A DNA stretch of 64,000 nt from Argentina anserina (lineage: Eukaryota > Streptophyta > Magnoliopsida > Rosales > Rosaceae): the NCBI RefSeq assembly GCF_933775445.1, contig NC_065872.1:12772001-12836000 (forward strand), written 5' to 3'. Position numbers and translations under genes: made by a program. Below the pieces are notes generated by a model. That model did not search any database. It was not told the DNA's origin and saw nothing but the letters and a program-made list of their open reading frames with translations. Positions 36,661 to 49,611 of this stretch are shown piece by piece (position 1 is the first letter of the stretch; the number at the start of each line of letters is the position of its first letter).

Positions 36661-39600
36661 GGTTCTGGACACGAAACTGAGGGTTTTCAGCTCCCGACCT
36701 TCGAAGTATCTGTCAAAAGTTCTGATAGTGGATCATTTGGGGGCACCAAACTCAACGGAACCAATTTCCGTAAATGGAAACGACTTATGACTGCTCATCT
36801 TCGAGGCATGCATAAGATGGGACATGTCACCGGCGTCACTAAAGCTCCTAGTCCTGAGGATATTGTTGCCTACACTAAATGAGACGACGATGATGGTCTT
36901 GTTATGTCAGTCTTGTGGAAAGCTATGAATGATGAGATAGTTGATCTGGTGGAGGCATGTGCTACCGCACAGGCAATATGGGAGACACTAACTAGCTTAT
37001 TTGGTAATGACTCTGATTTCATACAGGTTCATGAGTTGATGTGCACAGCTTTGGCCATACACCAGGATGGGCAACCGGTGGCGCACTATTTCACCAAACT
37101 AAAGAATATTTGGGCTGAGATTGATGTGAAACGTCCTTGCATGATTCAAAATCAAGAGGATATCGTTTGGTACCAAAAGGAGAAGGAGCTTGAACGAGTT
37201 CACCATTTTCTGAAAGGTCTTGATGCCAAGCATACCAGTGCGAAAGGCGAATTGCTCCGAATGACCGAACCACCTAGCCTACTCACCGCTTTCACCTATA
37301 TCCGAAAGGATGAGTCTCAGCAAGAGAGTATTCTTCCGGCACCGGCTGTCATTTCCAGCCTTACTGTTCATGCTCGATCTCCGGTACCACCTCTTCCGCA
37401 AGCAACTTCCGCTCCCCTTCATCGACATGGACCACCACCAGGTTTCGGGAATCAGCCCCGCCCTCCTTGCTCTTATTGCCATGACACCAACCATGCTCGT
37501 GCGACCTGTTGGAAATTATATCCACATCTTAGGCCCAAAAGGCCTAATTATCGTCCCCAGGCAAAGGCAACAGCAGCTCTTCACTTAGTTCCGGAACTCG
37601 ATATCTATGGTGTGGTTGGGCAGGATCATCATACTGCTGGAGGAGCACCTACCGCATCCATCGTTGGCCGTGGTCAAATTGGTATGGCATTCAATATTTC
37701 TCACTCTGTTAGTTCTGATACCTGGATTATTGATTCTGGTGCATCTGATCATATGACTTATGTCAAATCTTATTTTACCGTATTATCCCCTCCACCCGTA
37801 CCCTATGTTACTAATGCTAATGGTGAGGCATTCCCCGTATTAGGGACAGGGTCTGTTCGTATTACTCCCACCATAGAGCTTCACAATGTACTCTATGTTC
37901 CTGCTTTATCTCATCATTTGATCTTTGTTCCCCAATTGAACGCTGACGCTCAGTGCTCTGTGACCTTTTTTCCTATGTATGTGATCTTTCAGGATCTTCT
38001 CACCAGACGGGTAATTGGTCGGGGGTATCTGAGGGGCCGGTTGTTTCATCTGGATCTGACATACGCAGGGGAAAAACCAGGGGGACCATCTCAGACCGCT
38101 TTACTCTCCACTTCTGACAAGCTAAGTGAAGTTTGGTTATGGCATCGTCGCTTAGGGCATCCATCCTTTAGTGTTATGAAAAAATCCATGCCTACTTTAT
38201 TTATTAATGTGGACGAGTCTTGTTTATGTTGTGAGACATGTGTTTTGGGCAAGAGTCATCGATCTACTTATTCCCCTAGTACTTCTACTAAAAGTTTTCT
38301 TCCTTTTGAATTAATCCATTCTGATGTTTGGGGACCCTCGAAAGAGTCAACTGTATCAGGAATGCGATATTTTGTGTCATTTATTGATGATTGCACACGT
38401 CTCTCATGGATTGTTCTTCTTAAAAATAAAAATGAGGTTTTTTTCAGCTTTTCGTGCCTTCTATACCTCTGCCCAAACACAATATAATGCCACCATTCGC
38501 ATTCTTCGGTCTGATAATGGGGGGGGGGGAATATGTGAATCATGTCTTTCAGGAGTTCTTTAACACACATGGAATTGTTCATCAAACAACGTGTCCTTAC
38601 ACACCTGAGCAAAATGGGGTTTCTGAAAGAAAAAATCGTCATTTACTTGAAATGGCTCGATGTATTCTCTTTAGTGCCCACATGCCTAAATACCTTTGGG
38701 GTGATGCTGTCATTACTTCCGCCCACCTTATTAATAGTCTTCCATCTCGTGTCCTTCAAGGGAAAGTTCCTTATGCGGTGCTTGCATCTCATGTCTCCTT
38801 ACCCTCTTTTCATAATCTTCCTGCCCGTGTTTTCGGTTGTGTTGCTTTTGTTCATCTTCCACAACATCAGCGTTCTAAGTTGGATGCCCGGGCAATTAAA
38901 TGTGTGTTTGTTGGGTACAGAGGACATCAGAAAGGATACCGGTGCTATCACCCCCCTACTCGGAAGTACTATGTCACTATGGATGTTACCTTTTTTGAGG
39001 ATATGAGTTATTTTTCCTCTTCTGATACTACTCTTCAGGGGGAGAATTCATATTTTGAAGAGTTATATCATGGAAAGGGGGAGACAAGTGAGCCAGTCGA
39101 TGTGGTAACAGGTCCCGTTGAGATTACCAAAGTATCAGCCACGCAGGTGCCACCAGAGGTTGTTACTCAATCATCAGCCACACAGGCGCCACCAGAGGTT
39201 GTCACTCAATCAATTGAGACACCAGAAGCTGACAACACAACTGCCCCTCATATCTCCCGTATCACTGTTTATACCCCTGACCAATGCCCTCCTGGTACAG
39301 AAGATCACTCACCTGAGGTTAGTCATTCTATTAGGGATACTAGTAGACAATATGTTTTGCCAAATAGGTCTACTCGGGGACAACCAACAAAAAAATATGA
39401 GCCTACCCTTCAGACTAAAGCCAAGTATCCAGTGGTAAACTTTATATCTACCAAAAGATTATCTAAGTCATATGAGTCATTTGTGAATCAAATATCTACT
39501 GTATCAGTACCTAACAAAGTGCAGGATGCATTGGGAGATCCAAAATGGAGGAAAGCTATGGAGGAAGAGATGGAAGCATTACAAAAGAACAATACTTGGG

Positions 39601-41048
39601 AGCTTGTACCTCCACCATATGGCAAGAAAACCGTAGGATGTCGTTGGGTGTTTACAGTGAAACATAATCCAGATGGGTCAGTAAACCGGTATAAGGCACG
39701 CCTAGTAGCGAAGGGGTACACCCAGACATATGGCATAGACTATGATGAGACATTTGCACCTGTGGCAAAGATGAACACTATCCGGGTATTGATCTCTGTC
39801 GCTGCTAACTTGAACTGGCCACTTAGGCAGTTTGATGTCAAGAATGCATTCCTTCATGGAGAACTAATAGAGGAAGTATACATGGATCTTCTGCCTGGAT
39901 ATGTGGCCACCTCCCCAAGTAACTCCGTATGCAGATTGAGAAAGTCCTTGTATGGTCTTAAACAGTCACCTCGTGCTTGGTTCGGAAGATTCTCACAATT
40001 CATGAGGAAACTTGGCTACAGACAAAGTAATTCAGACCACGCGTTATTTCTCAAACATCAACAAAGGAAGGTAACAGCCCTAATTATATATGTTGATGAT
40101 ATGGTAGTTACTGGGAATGATACTGTTGAGGTGGATAGATTACAGAAACAGCTTGCCACAGAGTTTGAGATGAAAGACCTAGGTACACTCAAGTACTTCT
40201 TAGGCATTGAAGTAGCCCGGGGAAGCAAAGGTATCTATCTGTGTCAAAGGAAGTACATCCTTGATCTACTAACAGAGACAGGTATGTTGGACTGCACTCC
40301 CATTGATACTCCTATTGAGCAGAACCACCGGTTAGCAGAGTATCCAGATCAAGTCCCTACTGACAAACCGCGTTATCAGAGGCTAGTCGGGCGCCTGATT
40401 TATCTATCACATACCAGACCAGATGTTGCATATGCAGTAAGTGTAGTAAGTCAGTTCATGCATAACCCCAGTGAGGACCACATGGATGCTGTTGTAAGAA
40501 TCTTGAGGTACTTGAAGTCAGCCCCAGGGAGAGGAGTAATGTTTTCTAATCACAACAATATCGTTGATGTTTGTGGCTTCACAGATGCAGACTGGGCTGG
40601 AAACATTACAGATCGGAGGTCAACATCAGGGTATTTTACCTTTGTTGGAGGTAACCTTGTTACATGGAGGAGTAAGAAACAAAATGTGGCAGCTCGATCT
40701 AGTGCTGAAGCAGAATACAGAGGTATGGCTCAAGGAGTGTGCGAGTTGTTGTGGATTAGGAATTTGCTACAAGATTTGGGTGTTAAACCTAAGAATGCTA
40801 TACAACTATACTGTGACAACAAGGCAGCTATTAATATTTCACAGAATCCTGTGCAACATGATCGTACAAAACATGTAGAGGTTGATCGTCACTTTATAAA
40901 AGAGAAGTTAGACGCTGAGATCATTTGCTTTCCGTTTGTTCCTACAGAAGAGCAACTTGCAGATATACTCACCAAAGGAGTGTCCAAGAATGTTTTTTAT
41001 GACTCACTTTGCAAGTTGGGCATGGTTGATGTGTATGCGCCAACTTGA
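36661..41048 (+). pseudogene. Gag-pol polyprotein of copia element 2, frame-broken
   Basis: Likely start at 36661 (MGSGHETEGFQL). The reading frame has an in-frame TGA at 36880-36882 and then runs to about 38440. A frame change falls at a T7 run (about 38439-38445) and another at a G11 run (38519-38529); from there one frame continues to the stop at 41046-41048. Domains: UBN2 gag, intact zinc knuckle CSYCHDTNHARATC, protease WIIDSGASDHM, pre-integrase LWHRRLGHPS, integrase core with SDNGG, RT with catalytic YVDDM intact, and RNase H with SSAEAEYRGM. Apart from the three lesions all motifs are well preserved. The two homopolymer shifts could be sequence errors. Confidence 0.9.
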
Positions 41049-41055
41049 GGGGGAG

Positions 41056-41189
41056 TGTTAGTGGAATGTAGTAGGTGTGAGTAGTAGGTATAGTGGTGGA
41101 GATAGTGGAGTGAGTAGGTGAATGAATTAGCCTATATATAGGAAGCAATTTGTATATGAATTATCAATCAAAACTCAAGCAATTCAACT
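41056..41189 (+). repeat. 3' LTR of copia element 2
   Basis: 134 bp, identical to the 5' LTR, immediately after the purine tract and followed by the target duplication CATTT (41190-41194). Confidence 0.95.
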
Positions 41190-41249
41190 CATTTTTTTTA
41201 GAACTTCTGATGAAGATGACCTTAGTGATAGTGCCTACCTTATAGCTCT

Positions 41250-41275
41250 AATTATTATTATTATTATTATTACTA
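41250..41275. repeat. (ATT)n microsatellite
   Basis: Eight or so consecutive ATT triplets just downstream of the copia insertion. Confidence 0.85.
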
Positions 41276-41629
41276 AGGAGGAAAAGAACAATCAATCTCT
41301 TATTCTTAATAATTTTTCCTGATTAAACATAAACACAAAATTGTTTCTTTCTTACTTTTTTTATAAATAAAGTAATTGTATTGCTATGAACGATGGGCAG
41401 AAAGCAAGTTAGATCATATGTCCGAGTTTTACAAAATAAGTTAAGCAGAGACAACAAACACCATGATCGGTATCTCCATTAATAACAAATACGCTTTTGA
41501 TAAAGAAAATTAGAGAGAGTGAAACTAAAATAGTAAAATGTGGCTTATCATGCATGACCATGCATCTGGTCAAATATCGATCCTAAAACATAGATCTACA
41601 TGTACTAACGCCTCTGACATAGAAAACAT

Positions 41630-42405
41630 ATGATTTATTTATCGGTTCTCAAAACTTTTGACAAATCTCCTCATTTTAATTTTATTGAACCGGCAATGTT
41701 CAGAAACTCTCTCTCAATAACTCTTCAGAGATATGGATATCTCCTCGACTCACCTCCGAAATTCATTCACTCATACGGTGTGCAATTCTTCACGGTTGTG
41801 ATTGTCGTCCTGGCGGTAACATATCAAACCATCCAACACATCTACATGCCTAGATCACAACAGTTCTGTGTAGACTCGGCTGCGATTTCCCAACTCAATG
41901 TGTCCAGCAGCTTCGAATTAACCACCACATTGCATCTCAAACTTGTCGTTGCTAATCCCAACCAGAAACTAGGCATCCATTACGATAGCCTTAGGTAATG
42001 GTTTCCTACGGGGACAAGGAAAGCAGTCACAAACACATGATGGCGCGCGGGGCAGAGGGTGTCTCCTCCCTTCTTTCTAAGCACGAGAGAAGTGACTAGT
42101 TTACGATGCAAGCTGGCTACTGCTAAAGCGTATGTGGGTGAAGAAGTAACCAAAAAATAAGAGAAGAAATGGCTGGTAAGTCGATGGTGAGATTTGAGCT
42201 CAGCCTGCTCGTTTGGTATAGGCATGACATTGAACCACTGACAGTGAATAGCCCCGGATTCTTGCGGATCTTTTGCAACCCGGTCGAGTTCGAGTTTGCC
42301 CCGATTGATCGGATTGGGAATCTGACTGCTCGACCTATGGTTTGCGAGCGAGATAATACACTAGACAATTTTAGATGGAACCTATTGTTCCATGAAAATC
42401 GATGA
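41630..42405 (+). pseudogene. LEA_2 / NDR1-HIN1-like (NHL) protein pseudogene
   Basis: NHL proteins are membrane-anchored LEA_2-fold proteins, some with roles in defence. Here the family pattern is spread over shifting frames. Frame 2 to about 41996 holds a membrane helix (VQFFTVVIVVLAVTY), then FCVDSAAISQLNVSSSFELT and LKLVVANPNQKLGIHYDSL. Frame 1 from 41998 gives MVSYGDKESSHKHMMARG. Frame 2 from about 42071 gives STREVTSLRCKLATAKAYVG. Frame 1 from 42169 gives MAGKSMVRFELSLLVWYRH and the C-terminal part ending CERDN. At least three frame changes break the gene, while the order and spacing of the conserved segments are kept. I read it as a recently decayed gene. Sequencing error in several places is less likely but possible. 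Confidence 0.75.
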
Positions 42406-43620
42406 ATTGCATGGTACGTACATACAAATATAATTTTGTCCACTTGAAAATTAGAAGTTAGAACTAATCAAGTAGAGAATTGTCAATGTTTTGATTTGTT
42501 CAATCGGCCATTGCTGTAGCTGTTGAAAGGGTAGAGAAGTTTTGGAGATGAATTAAATGTAGAGAAGTTCTAAATAGCAATTTTCATTTTTGCTTTTTAC
42601 CTTTTTATCCTCTAATTATATTAATCAATTTGATGCAAGGATCTATCCGTAACTCACAACCATTTTGGTTAGCAGAACTTGTTCTCTTTATCATATTATA
42701 GATAGATGCTACGACGGGGCAACGCTATATTTTAGTTTCATGAGTTTTGTTGAATCGATAACTTCATGATTTTTGCCAAATGCATTACATGCATGACTTG
42801 AAGCTTAATATGACCTTACCCTCTTTTACGTAGAAGGGAGCAAGAATAGTTCAATGCTTAAGATTGACCCCCACGGGATGAATCTGCCATATTAAGATAT
42901 TGGATGAAACTAGTTAATATTAATATTAATAACATACCAATAGTTCCTGGTTTGTATGATAATATCTGTGTATATAGGAGCGTGATGATTGTCATTCATT
43001 CATCATATCTCGTATATTCTAAAGATGAGTTATATTCAAATAACTTAAAAGCAAATATATCATGAGCTGTCCCGTAATAAAACCGGTTGTTGCTGATAGT
43101 TTCTCCTCGGTTCCTTCTTCTCCTTCTTCCATAATCCGAGCTCGGAGAAGGAAGAGATAAGTATAACAAGTAACATCAATGAGTTAAGATGACTATATAC
43201 GAGTTTAGTTCGAACTCAAAAATGTCCATGATATCAAAGACACGTAGGAGTTTTCAAATTTCAGCACTTATCCAGCCAGTAATTTAATCCGACCCATTTG
43301 TCTCTAATATCGGTTAAAATATGTGACAATCTAAATAAATCCAAATGTAAAAAAATGTGTTCAGACAGTAAAGCATGAAAATAAATGACTTGGGATACTG
43401 ATGATCAAAATTAAGGAATTATATATTAATATTGATAAAGCAAAACCTAAATACAATGCATGTCTCAACAAGCCCCAACTAGATAGAGAGAAACCGATTC
43501 TAATTGATTAAGAACAGCTCTAACCATTTCAGGGTGGAAAGTGAAAATAAAGAGAACAAAAACACAGCATTTACATGGACGACTACATAGATGACTGAAG
43601 GGTGGGGTGGTGGTAATCTC
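42406..43620. other. Spacer; no gene seen
   Basis: AT-rich, including probable 3' flank of the minus-strand protease gene near 43500-43620. No recognisable coding or repeat structure. Confidence 0.45.
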
Positions 43621-46600
43621 CTAGAAGACGAAGACGATATGAAATAATACTATTAGAGCCATCCATCTCAAAAAACAAAACTTTGACCGACTATATGCAG
43701 CTGATGCTTTCGGTGGAGCTCTTCCAGCAACAGCAGGAGCAAACCCACCAGGACTGCTCTGCTGCTCAGTTGTCGGCAATGGATTTGGCGGTGTGCCCTT
43801 TGGAGAAGGTGTAAGGGGCATACTCTTAGCATCATCAAAATCTTGACCTGCAATGTGTATTGGTAACAAATAAAGATAAAATTTCTACATCAACAATTTG
43901 ACAGCCATACCAAAGAATTGAAGTTTACAGTATCCCACATCCTAATCCAGCAACTTAACTAAATCTACATCTAGCAATCACAAAACAAAAGGTATGCCAG
44001 AGTACAAACGACTTTCAAGACAAACATATGACATTTCACACATTATATGTACTTTGACTTATCAAGTTTAAAATGTACTTATTGGGAATAACTTTTTCCT
44101 TTATTATATTTTACTTTTCCTAGGATAATTAGTAATGTCTAGAATAGATTCTACCAACTGAACCTTAAATTTATGCCTCTTTTCTGGAAGTAATTATTCT
44201 TCATTAGATTTTAGTTTTCCTCATCTCTACATTAATAACACAAGGATAACCAATAACATACACATAAGAACCAACTGTAAGCAACAAGAAAGTTAGTGGA
44301 AATCATCCAGAGTAACAAAAGACAGTCACAGAACCTACATTTTGAGCGAGACCAGCCTAGCTTCATATTTTCCCTATCAAATACTGTCCGGTATCCGGTC
44401 ATGAAGTTCTCTGCACAAGAAAATTCTTTTAAATGATGAAAATCTGACAGGAAAAAGTGGAAGCATGAAAAGTAAAAGAACTCAACATCTAAATTCTAAG
44501 AGATCATTCATGCTTACGTCCAATCGTTCCACTATCACCATCTGCTGGCTGTATGGCTAAACAAAATCCGACAACACCCTACATCAGGAAGCCTAAATTG
44601 TGAGATTTATCTGCAGTTGTCACCTTTAAAGGATAAAGTAACTGTTCTAAATGAAATCATCATAGATGCAGATTGAGCAAAATATACTAAAAAGCAGCAC
44701 CACTGATAAATATCCACTAATGTATAGAAAAGAATTCAGCAACTGCAAAATCTAAAGACTTGGATAGTCTGGTTAAGAAGAACAAATTTTTATCCAATCA
44801 GGTTCATTGTGCTTATTATGGTCCAATATCTATGTAAAGACACAGTAAAGTTTTAAATCCGTCTTTCAAGCCCAAAGCAAGCATAGGCCTGTTAAGACTC
44901 AAGATAGTTGCTTACCCACATCCTAAAGCTCAAGCTTTCAGAAATAGTTTATCAGCCAGCTTATTGAATCAAAGCAAGAAATGTTTGGTCTAAAACCCAA
45001 CAATGCCAACCTACCGGAGTATTAGAATTTCATATGCGTGACTCTACCCTCTAATGGTTGAATAATTGCTTGCGTACATGCAAAAGCTTTAGCTTCAAGA
45101 AATATTGGTCAAAAATAAAAAACAAAAGAAAGACAAGAAAAAGAAACCATACTGATAACAATTATATAATCAGTCAGCAGTACTACTTCGAAACCCTGCT
45201 AGGAAGTAATAATCAAACATGTACACCTCATTAATTCTACCACCAACTGACTGCTATAGATAAGTACATTCATGAGGCTCAAGTTTTATGGCTGAAAGAT
45301 ATGATACGATCATCTTAAAAGTTAAAAGCAAAACATACGTTTCCTTTCTTAAGACTATTGATAAAGAAATTAAATGGTCTCCTCTTATAATAATTTAAAT
45401 AGTCATACTACAATCATGAAAAATTATATCTAACTGTCAATACTACAAAAATACTGTTTTGAATCGATAGAGTCCCATAAATTACCAGTCTGGTCTAGAT
45501 AAATTATATATTTTATCATGAAAGTGAGTAAACACTTTTCTTTTCTAGATTTTGTATGTAGCCTGAATAAAATCAGTGAGCTATTCATATGATGCCATAC
45601 AAAGCAGCTTATGTAGCTTCATATCCACATAAGCTCGTAAGTGAAGTTACCTACCTGATTCCCATGTATTGGAAAAATGGGGTCGTTGACCACAAGGCTA
45701 TTGTTTGCCAGGAACATAAGCGTCATGGAAGGCACTTTCAGCAAATCTTGAGAACTATAACAGAAAAGAGTACAGCAATAAATTTGGGTGAGCTTGGGAA
45801 TCTCTTGGAACTTATGATTTCATTAATAATTACCTGGTTTTATAGCAGTACTTCCAAGGAACTCCTTCAAAACTCGTGATTGTGGCATTCACTCTCTTGT
45901 CAAACTATCAAAAAATGACAACAGTCTCAGGGATGCACATAACAAAAATAGAGGTTAAATTTTTATGGAAATATGTACCTCCACTACAATTTTATCATAC
46001 ACTACTTCTGGAAGAAACGTGAATGATGTCCCACTATCAATCAATGCCCTGAAGCTTGTCTGCTTAAGACAAGTGTTTCCAACACAACATGCCTCCACAC
46101 CAACAACGTAGGTTTCACTACAACAATCAATTCAACAATAGAAGCTTCAGTATCTATAGGATTATGTTAAGCTCAACCGAGTGATCTAAATAAGCAATAT
46201 TGTATACTCTTAAGCAAGAATTTCCAATACAACATGCTTCCCCACTACAACATATGCTAGAACAATGGTGCAGGATTCTTAGCTTCACAAATCACAAGTG
46301 TACCATTAATCAACACAGGCTTAAATTAATTAGAAGTCAGCAGACAGTACATACTAGTTTCCGTTTGAGGGCAAGAAGGATGTAGAGTGTTGAGTATTTG
46401 GTCCCTGGTCGCCAAAAAATATTCTTCCCCCAAACCCTTCCTCGTCAATGCACATAGAGAAAGAGTTTTTGATCAGTCCTGCTTTAGCAAGAAAACTAGG
46501 AACTGAAATATCTCCAAGTCCTAACCCCATAAGACCATCAGGAGCAATGCCTTCCAGGTACCCACCACTTTGTTTCATACCGCATCTGCATTGATCAAAC

Positions 46601-47746
46601 ATTGATGGCAATAAGCATATTTCTAAATCTTATCGTCAGAATCATTTTTCACAACTGGTTTCAAAAAATACACACCCTACAATCACAGGTGCCCGAATAG
46701 AACTTTTTGATACACCAGTACCCACAGCTACAAGATGTAATATATCCTCCACAAGCAATCCAGAACTCGATGTATTTTCCGACAAATACTCAACACTATA
46801 AGGGCACGGCTGCTTGGCGCCCTTGCAGTTTGGACCAGCTGTACACAACTCATGGCTGCAAGATACATGCTCGCTGGTGTTTGAGCCAGACGGACTATAC
46901 TCATTCAAATCTCTATCCTGCATAATAAATGCCCCCGTGTATACGAAGGAGCACCTGCCAATCAATTACTTGAAATAAGTGCTAAACTTGTTAACCGAGT
47001 CTTAGCATACACTGAGCAAATTATTTGTGGACCTTCCACACATAGGATTCCCTTATCATTTGTCATGAGGGCCCTAAACTCTTTACCTAATTCAGACTTT
47101 TTCGGTTGAAACAGACTTATTAGAGTCAGTTTTACTAATCTAAAAAAAGGCAAGAATAGCGAATATTAAAACGAATTGGAATCATGCTAACTATTCGAAA
47201 GGTGGCCTACCAGAGTAGCATAGTGAGAGGCTGATAGAGGAGCACATTGTAGGCAATCACAAGGCACCCAAAGGAGATCACTTCCGGTATCCAACGCCAC
47301 CAGAAACGACACATTCGGCGTGCCGATATCGATCCACGTGTAATGCAACCTACCAAAACCAACACACGAATTTCATGATCACACAAAAGGCAAGAAATGA
47401 GGTTGAAGAGAGACAGAGAGAAAGAGACGCACCAGCCGAAGTCATTGCCGAGCGACGCCGTGCTGCTACCTTCGGAGGGGAAGAGGAGCTGAGACCGGCG
47501 ACCGGAGCCGCCACCGCCGCCGAGCTTCATTTTCTGGCGCTGGAAGTCGGAGTTGGCGAGGAGGTGGTAGTGGTCCATGGAGTTTCTCTGCGGCCAGAGC
47601 TTGGAGTCGCCGGAGCTGCGGGAGGACTTGAGAGCCTTGGCCTCGTCGGAGAAGCGGTGGATGAGGCGGGAGGAGAGCGTAACCGCCGCCGCATTGTGGA
47701 GGAGGAAGGAGAAGAGTAGGAGGAGGAGAGATCGGTGAGCCGCCAT
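43621..47746 (-). CDS. Aspartic proteinase-like protein 1 (A1 family, GPI-anchored type)
   Basis: Pepsin-type aspartic endopeptidase of the secretory pathway. Exons on the minus strand: 47433-47746, 47211-47349, 46676-46917, 46355-46585, 45979-46117, 45834-45904, 45655-45754, 44518-44578, 44339-44410 and 43621-43847; all GT/AG with continuous frame, 531 aa. A signal peptide covers about residues 1-22 (SLLLLLFSFLLHNAAAV). The first catalytic motif DTGSDLLWVPC has Asp125 (exon 2) and the second DSGTSFTFLP has Asp336 (exon 5). The Cys-rich segment typical of plant atypical A1 proteases is in exon 3, and GLMGLGLGDISVPS in exon 4. The C-terminal 80 residues are Pro/Ser/Ala-rich, then hydrophobic (WMALIVLFHIVFVF), as expected for a GPI signal. 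The closest remembered homologue is the Arabidopsis At5g10080 type. Substrates are unknown. The start codon opens the signal peptide. Confidence 0.93.
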
Positions 47747-47785
47747 GGCGACTCTGCAGTGAGAGAAGCTCAGAGTGAGAGTAAG

Positions 47786-47880
47786 ATCTAGAGAGAGAGA
47801 GAGAGAGAGAGACAGTGATTTGAATCGAAAGGAGAAAGGTAAAGTTGGAGAGGGATGAAGAAGAAGAGAGAGAGAGAGGG
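47786..47880. repeat. GA/CT-rich leader upstream of the aspartic protease
   Basis: Runs of GA (about 47791-47812 and 47862-47878 on the plus strand) sit 45-135 bp upstream of the protease start. In the transcript sense they are CT-rich, a common 5'-leader or core-promoter feature (Y-patch-like) in plant genes. The regulatory role is inferred. Confidence 0.5.
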
Positions 47881-48189
47881 TAAATACGCGGCCTCTGGGA
47901 ACGCTAAAAGGTAAAGTGAGTTTATTAAACTATTGAGGTTTAAATTAATTAAGTGAACGGATAAAAACGACGTAGTTTGAGAAGAGGAACGTTGGGTCTG
48001 ACACTTTGGAGGGGGTTGGGACAGCTGGTTTGGCTCCATCCGGCGTTTATTTTCCAATTTGAATTTTGGGTTTTCTTTTAAAATTGGGCAAGTCATTTTC
48101 AAAGTGTTTCATCACTTTTGGATCTAGATACAATGCACACATTTGAATTTTTTCGTCTAATGTTGCGAATATATTACATACATATTAAT

Positions 48190-49070
48190 GTTGATGTAGT
48201 TTTTTTTTGAGAAAAATAAAATATATATCACTAAGAAAATATTATAAGAGATGAACACTCGGCGGTGGAACAATATGCTCCATACTCCATCTGATCGACA
48301 ATGCCAGTCGCATGACTATCGCAAAAAAAAACAATAAACATGAGTCAAGCATGCTCAATTCTGAACCAATCAAACTAATTCCAAAAATAGTCGATAGCCT
48401 ACTCGCCGTCAATCTCAAAAAGAGAACCGCTCCAATAGTATCACATAGCAAAACCTTCGGCATATTTGCAGAGACACCCTTTTCAATTACATTGACACCT
48501 AGAAATAACCGACTTTTAGATAATTCATAGAGATGATATGCACCATAAACATTTGCACTCAACGACACAACCAAACTCTACCAAAAACTCAAACCCTCGC
48601 TCAAAGAGGAGGGATGACACAACCACTTAAACCTAAAATATAAAATAAAACTAGACCTGGGTCAAAAAACCCAAGCCCAAAAGGCCCAGGCCCACCTTCC
48701 ATGAATCTGTAGCAAACACCGTGCCCTGTAGTACCAGATCTTTGTCGCCTTCCAATCACACAATCGCCCCTCGCCGATGTCAACCACCCCTAACAAAACT
48801 CTGACCATGTTCGTGCCCCATATGTACCTCCCTACCGTCCAAATTCAACCCAACGACGCAGCATGAATATCAGACCCGGAGACAATCCGGGTAAACCATC
48901 ACCATCATCGTTGCACCTCTTACCAAAGCTCCACACAAACTCCAACTCCACCCGGCTGACACAACCTTAATCTTCATCACTGTCGAACCGCTGATGCAAA
49001 TGAAAGCCAAACAAAACACTGATTGCACCAGCAATGCCGACATCCTCCACAAGCTAGGCCCCCATGGACC
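48190..49070 (-). mobile_element. Probable retroelement remnant, minus orientation (left part)
   Basis: A T-rich run at about 48199-48208 followed by AAAATAAAATATATATCACTAAG looks like the reversed 3' end of a poly(A)-tailed element. The following 800 bp is C-rich, unlike the AT-rich surroundings, and carries no intact domain; the minus-strand frame 48242-48574 is unrecognised. The same style of sequence appears to resume at 49612 after the nested insertion. A LINE or SINE-like origin is inference. Confidence 0.35.
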
Positions 49071-49611
49071 TATATAGCATGGATACGAGAGAAACTAGGT
49101 ATGTTTGTATCGTACTCGTGTCGGATACGAGTACGGTCTGGATACGCCATATACATGTATCCATAGATGACAAAACGTATCATGACTATGCATTGCAAAG
49201 TCAACCTAGAAGATACGGTTTGGATACGATTTGGATACGTTTTAGGGTATAATTGTTATTTTAACGTTAAAAATCAATAAAACCTAATCTATAACCATTC
49301 AGTTGCACATTCTCTCCATCTGCAATGCTAGATACCAAGAGTTGAACCCAATCATGTTTAGTACTTCTTATCTTCAATATGGCTTGAACTTATTAAGTAG
49401 TTAATTCATGGACTTATGTTTATTGTAAAATTGATGGGATTTAGGTGTCCTAAATTTCTAATGACTTGTTTTCATCAAATTCTAGATTTTATTATATATA
49501 TATATATATATTACAAAACGTATCTAAAACGCTACATACTTGAAAAAAATGAATCTTCGTATCATGTCGTACCCGTATCTGTGTCCTGTATCCGTACTTG
49601 TGCATCATAGC
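49071..49611. mobile_element. Nested hAT-like nonautonomous element, ~540 bp
   Basis: The left end reads TATATAGCATGGATACG and the right end, reverse-complemented, TAGCTATGATGCACAAGTACGG: imperfect terminal inverted repeats. Flanking 8-mers CATGGACC (49063-49070) and TATGGACC (49612-49619) match at seven of eight positions. Subterminal GGATACGAGTACGG and ACCCGTATCTGTGTCC repeats are present. It carries no coding capacity beyond meaningless frames. Confidence 0.6.

Larger units (their letters stand above)
35832..41189 (+). mobile_element. Ty1-copia LTR retrotransposon 2 (young, short LTRs)
   Basis: A complete element of 5358 bp. The LTRs 35832-35965 and 41056-41189 are both 134 bp and, read base by base, identical. 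A perfect 5-bp target duplication, CATTT, flanks it (35827-35831 and 41190-41194). The primer-binding site TGGTATCAGAGC starts immediately after the 5' LTR, and a purine tract, GAGGGGGAG, precedes the 3' LTR. Order gag-PR-IN-RT-RH makes it copia. Identical LTRs show a recent insertion, yet the reading frame carries one nonsense codon and two frame changes, so this copy may rely on other copies to move. LTRs of 134 bp are at the very short end for copia. Confidence 0.96.

Noticed and set aside
47375..47719. Plus-strand Glu/Ala/Arg-rich frame
   Set aside because: Antisense shadow of exon 1 of the aspartic protease.
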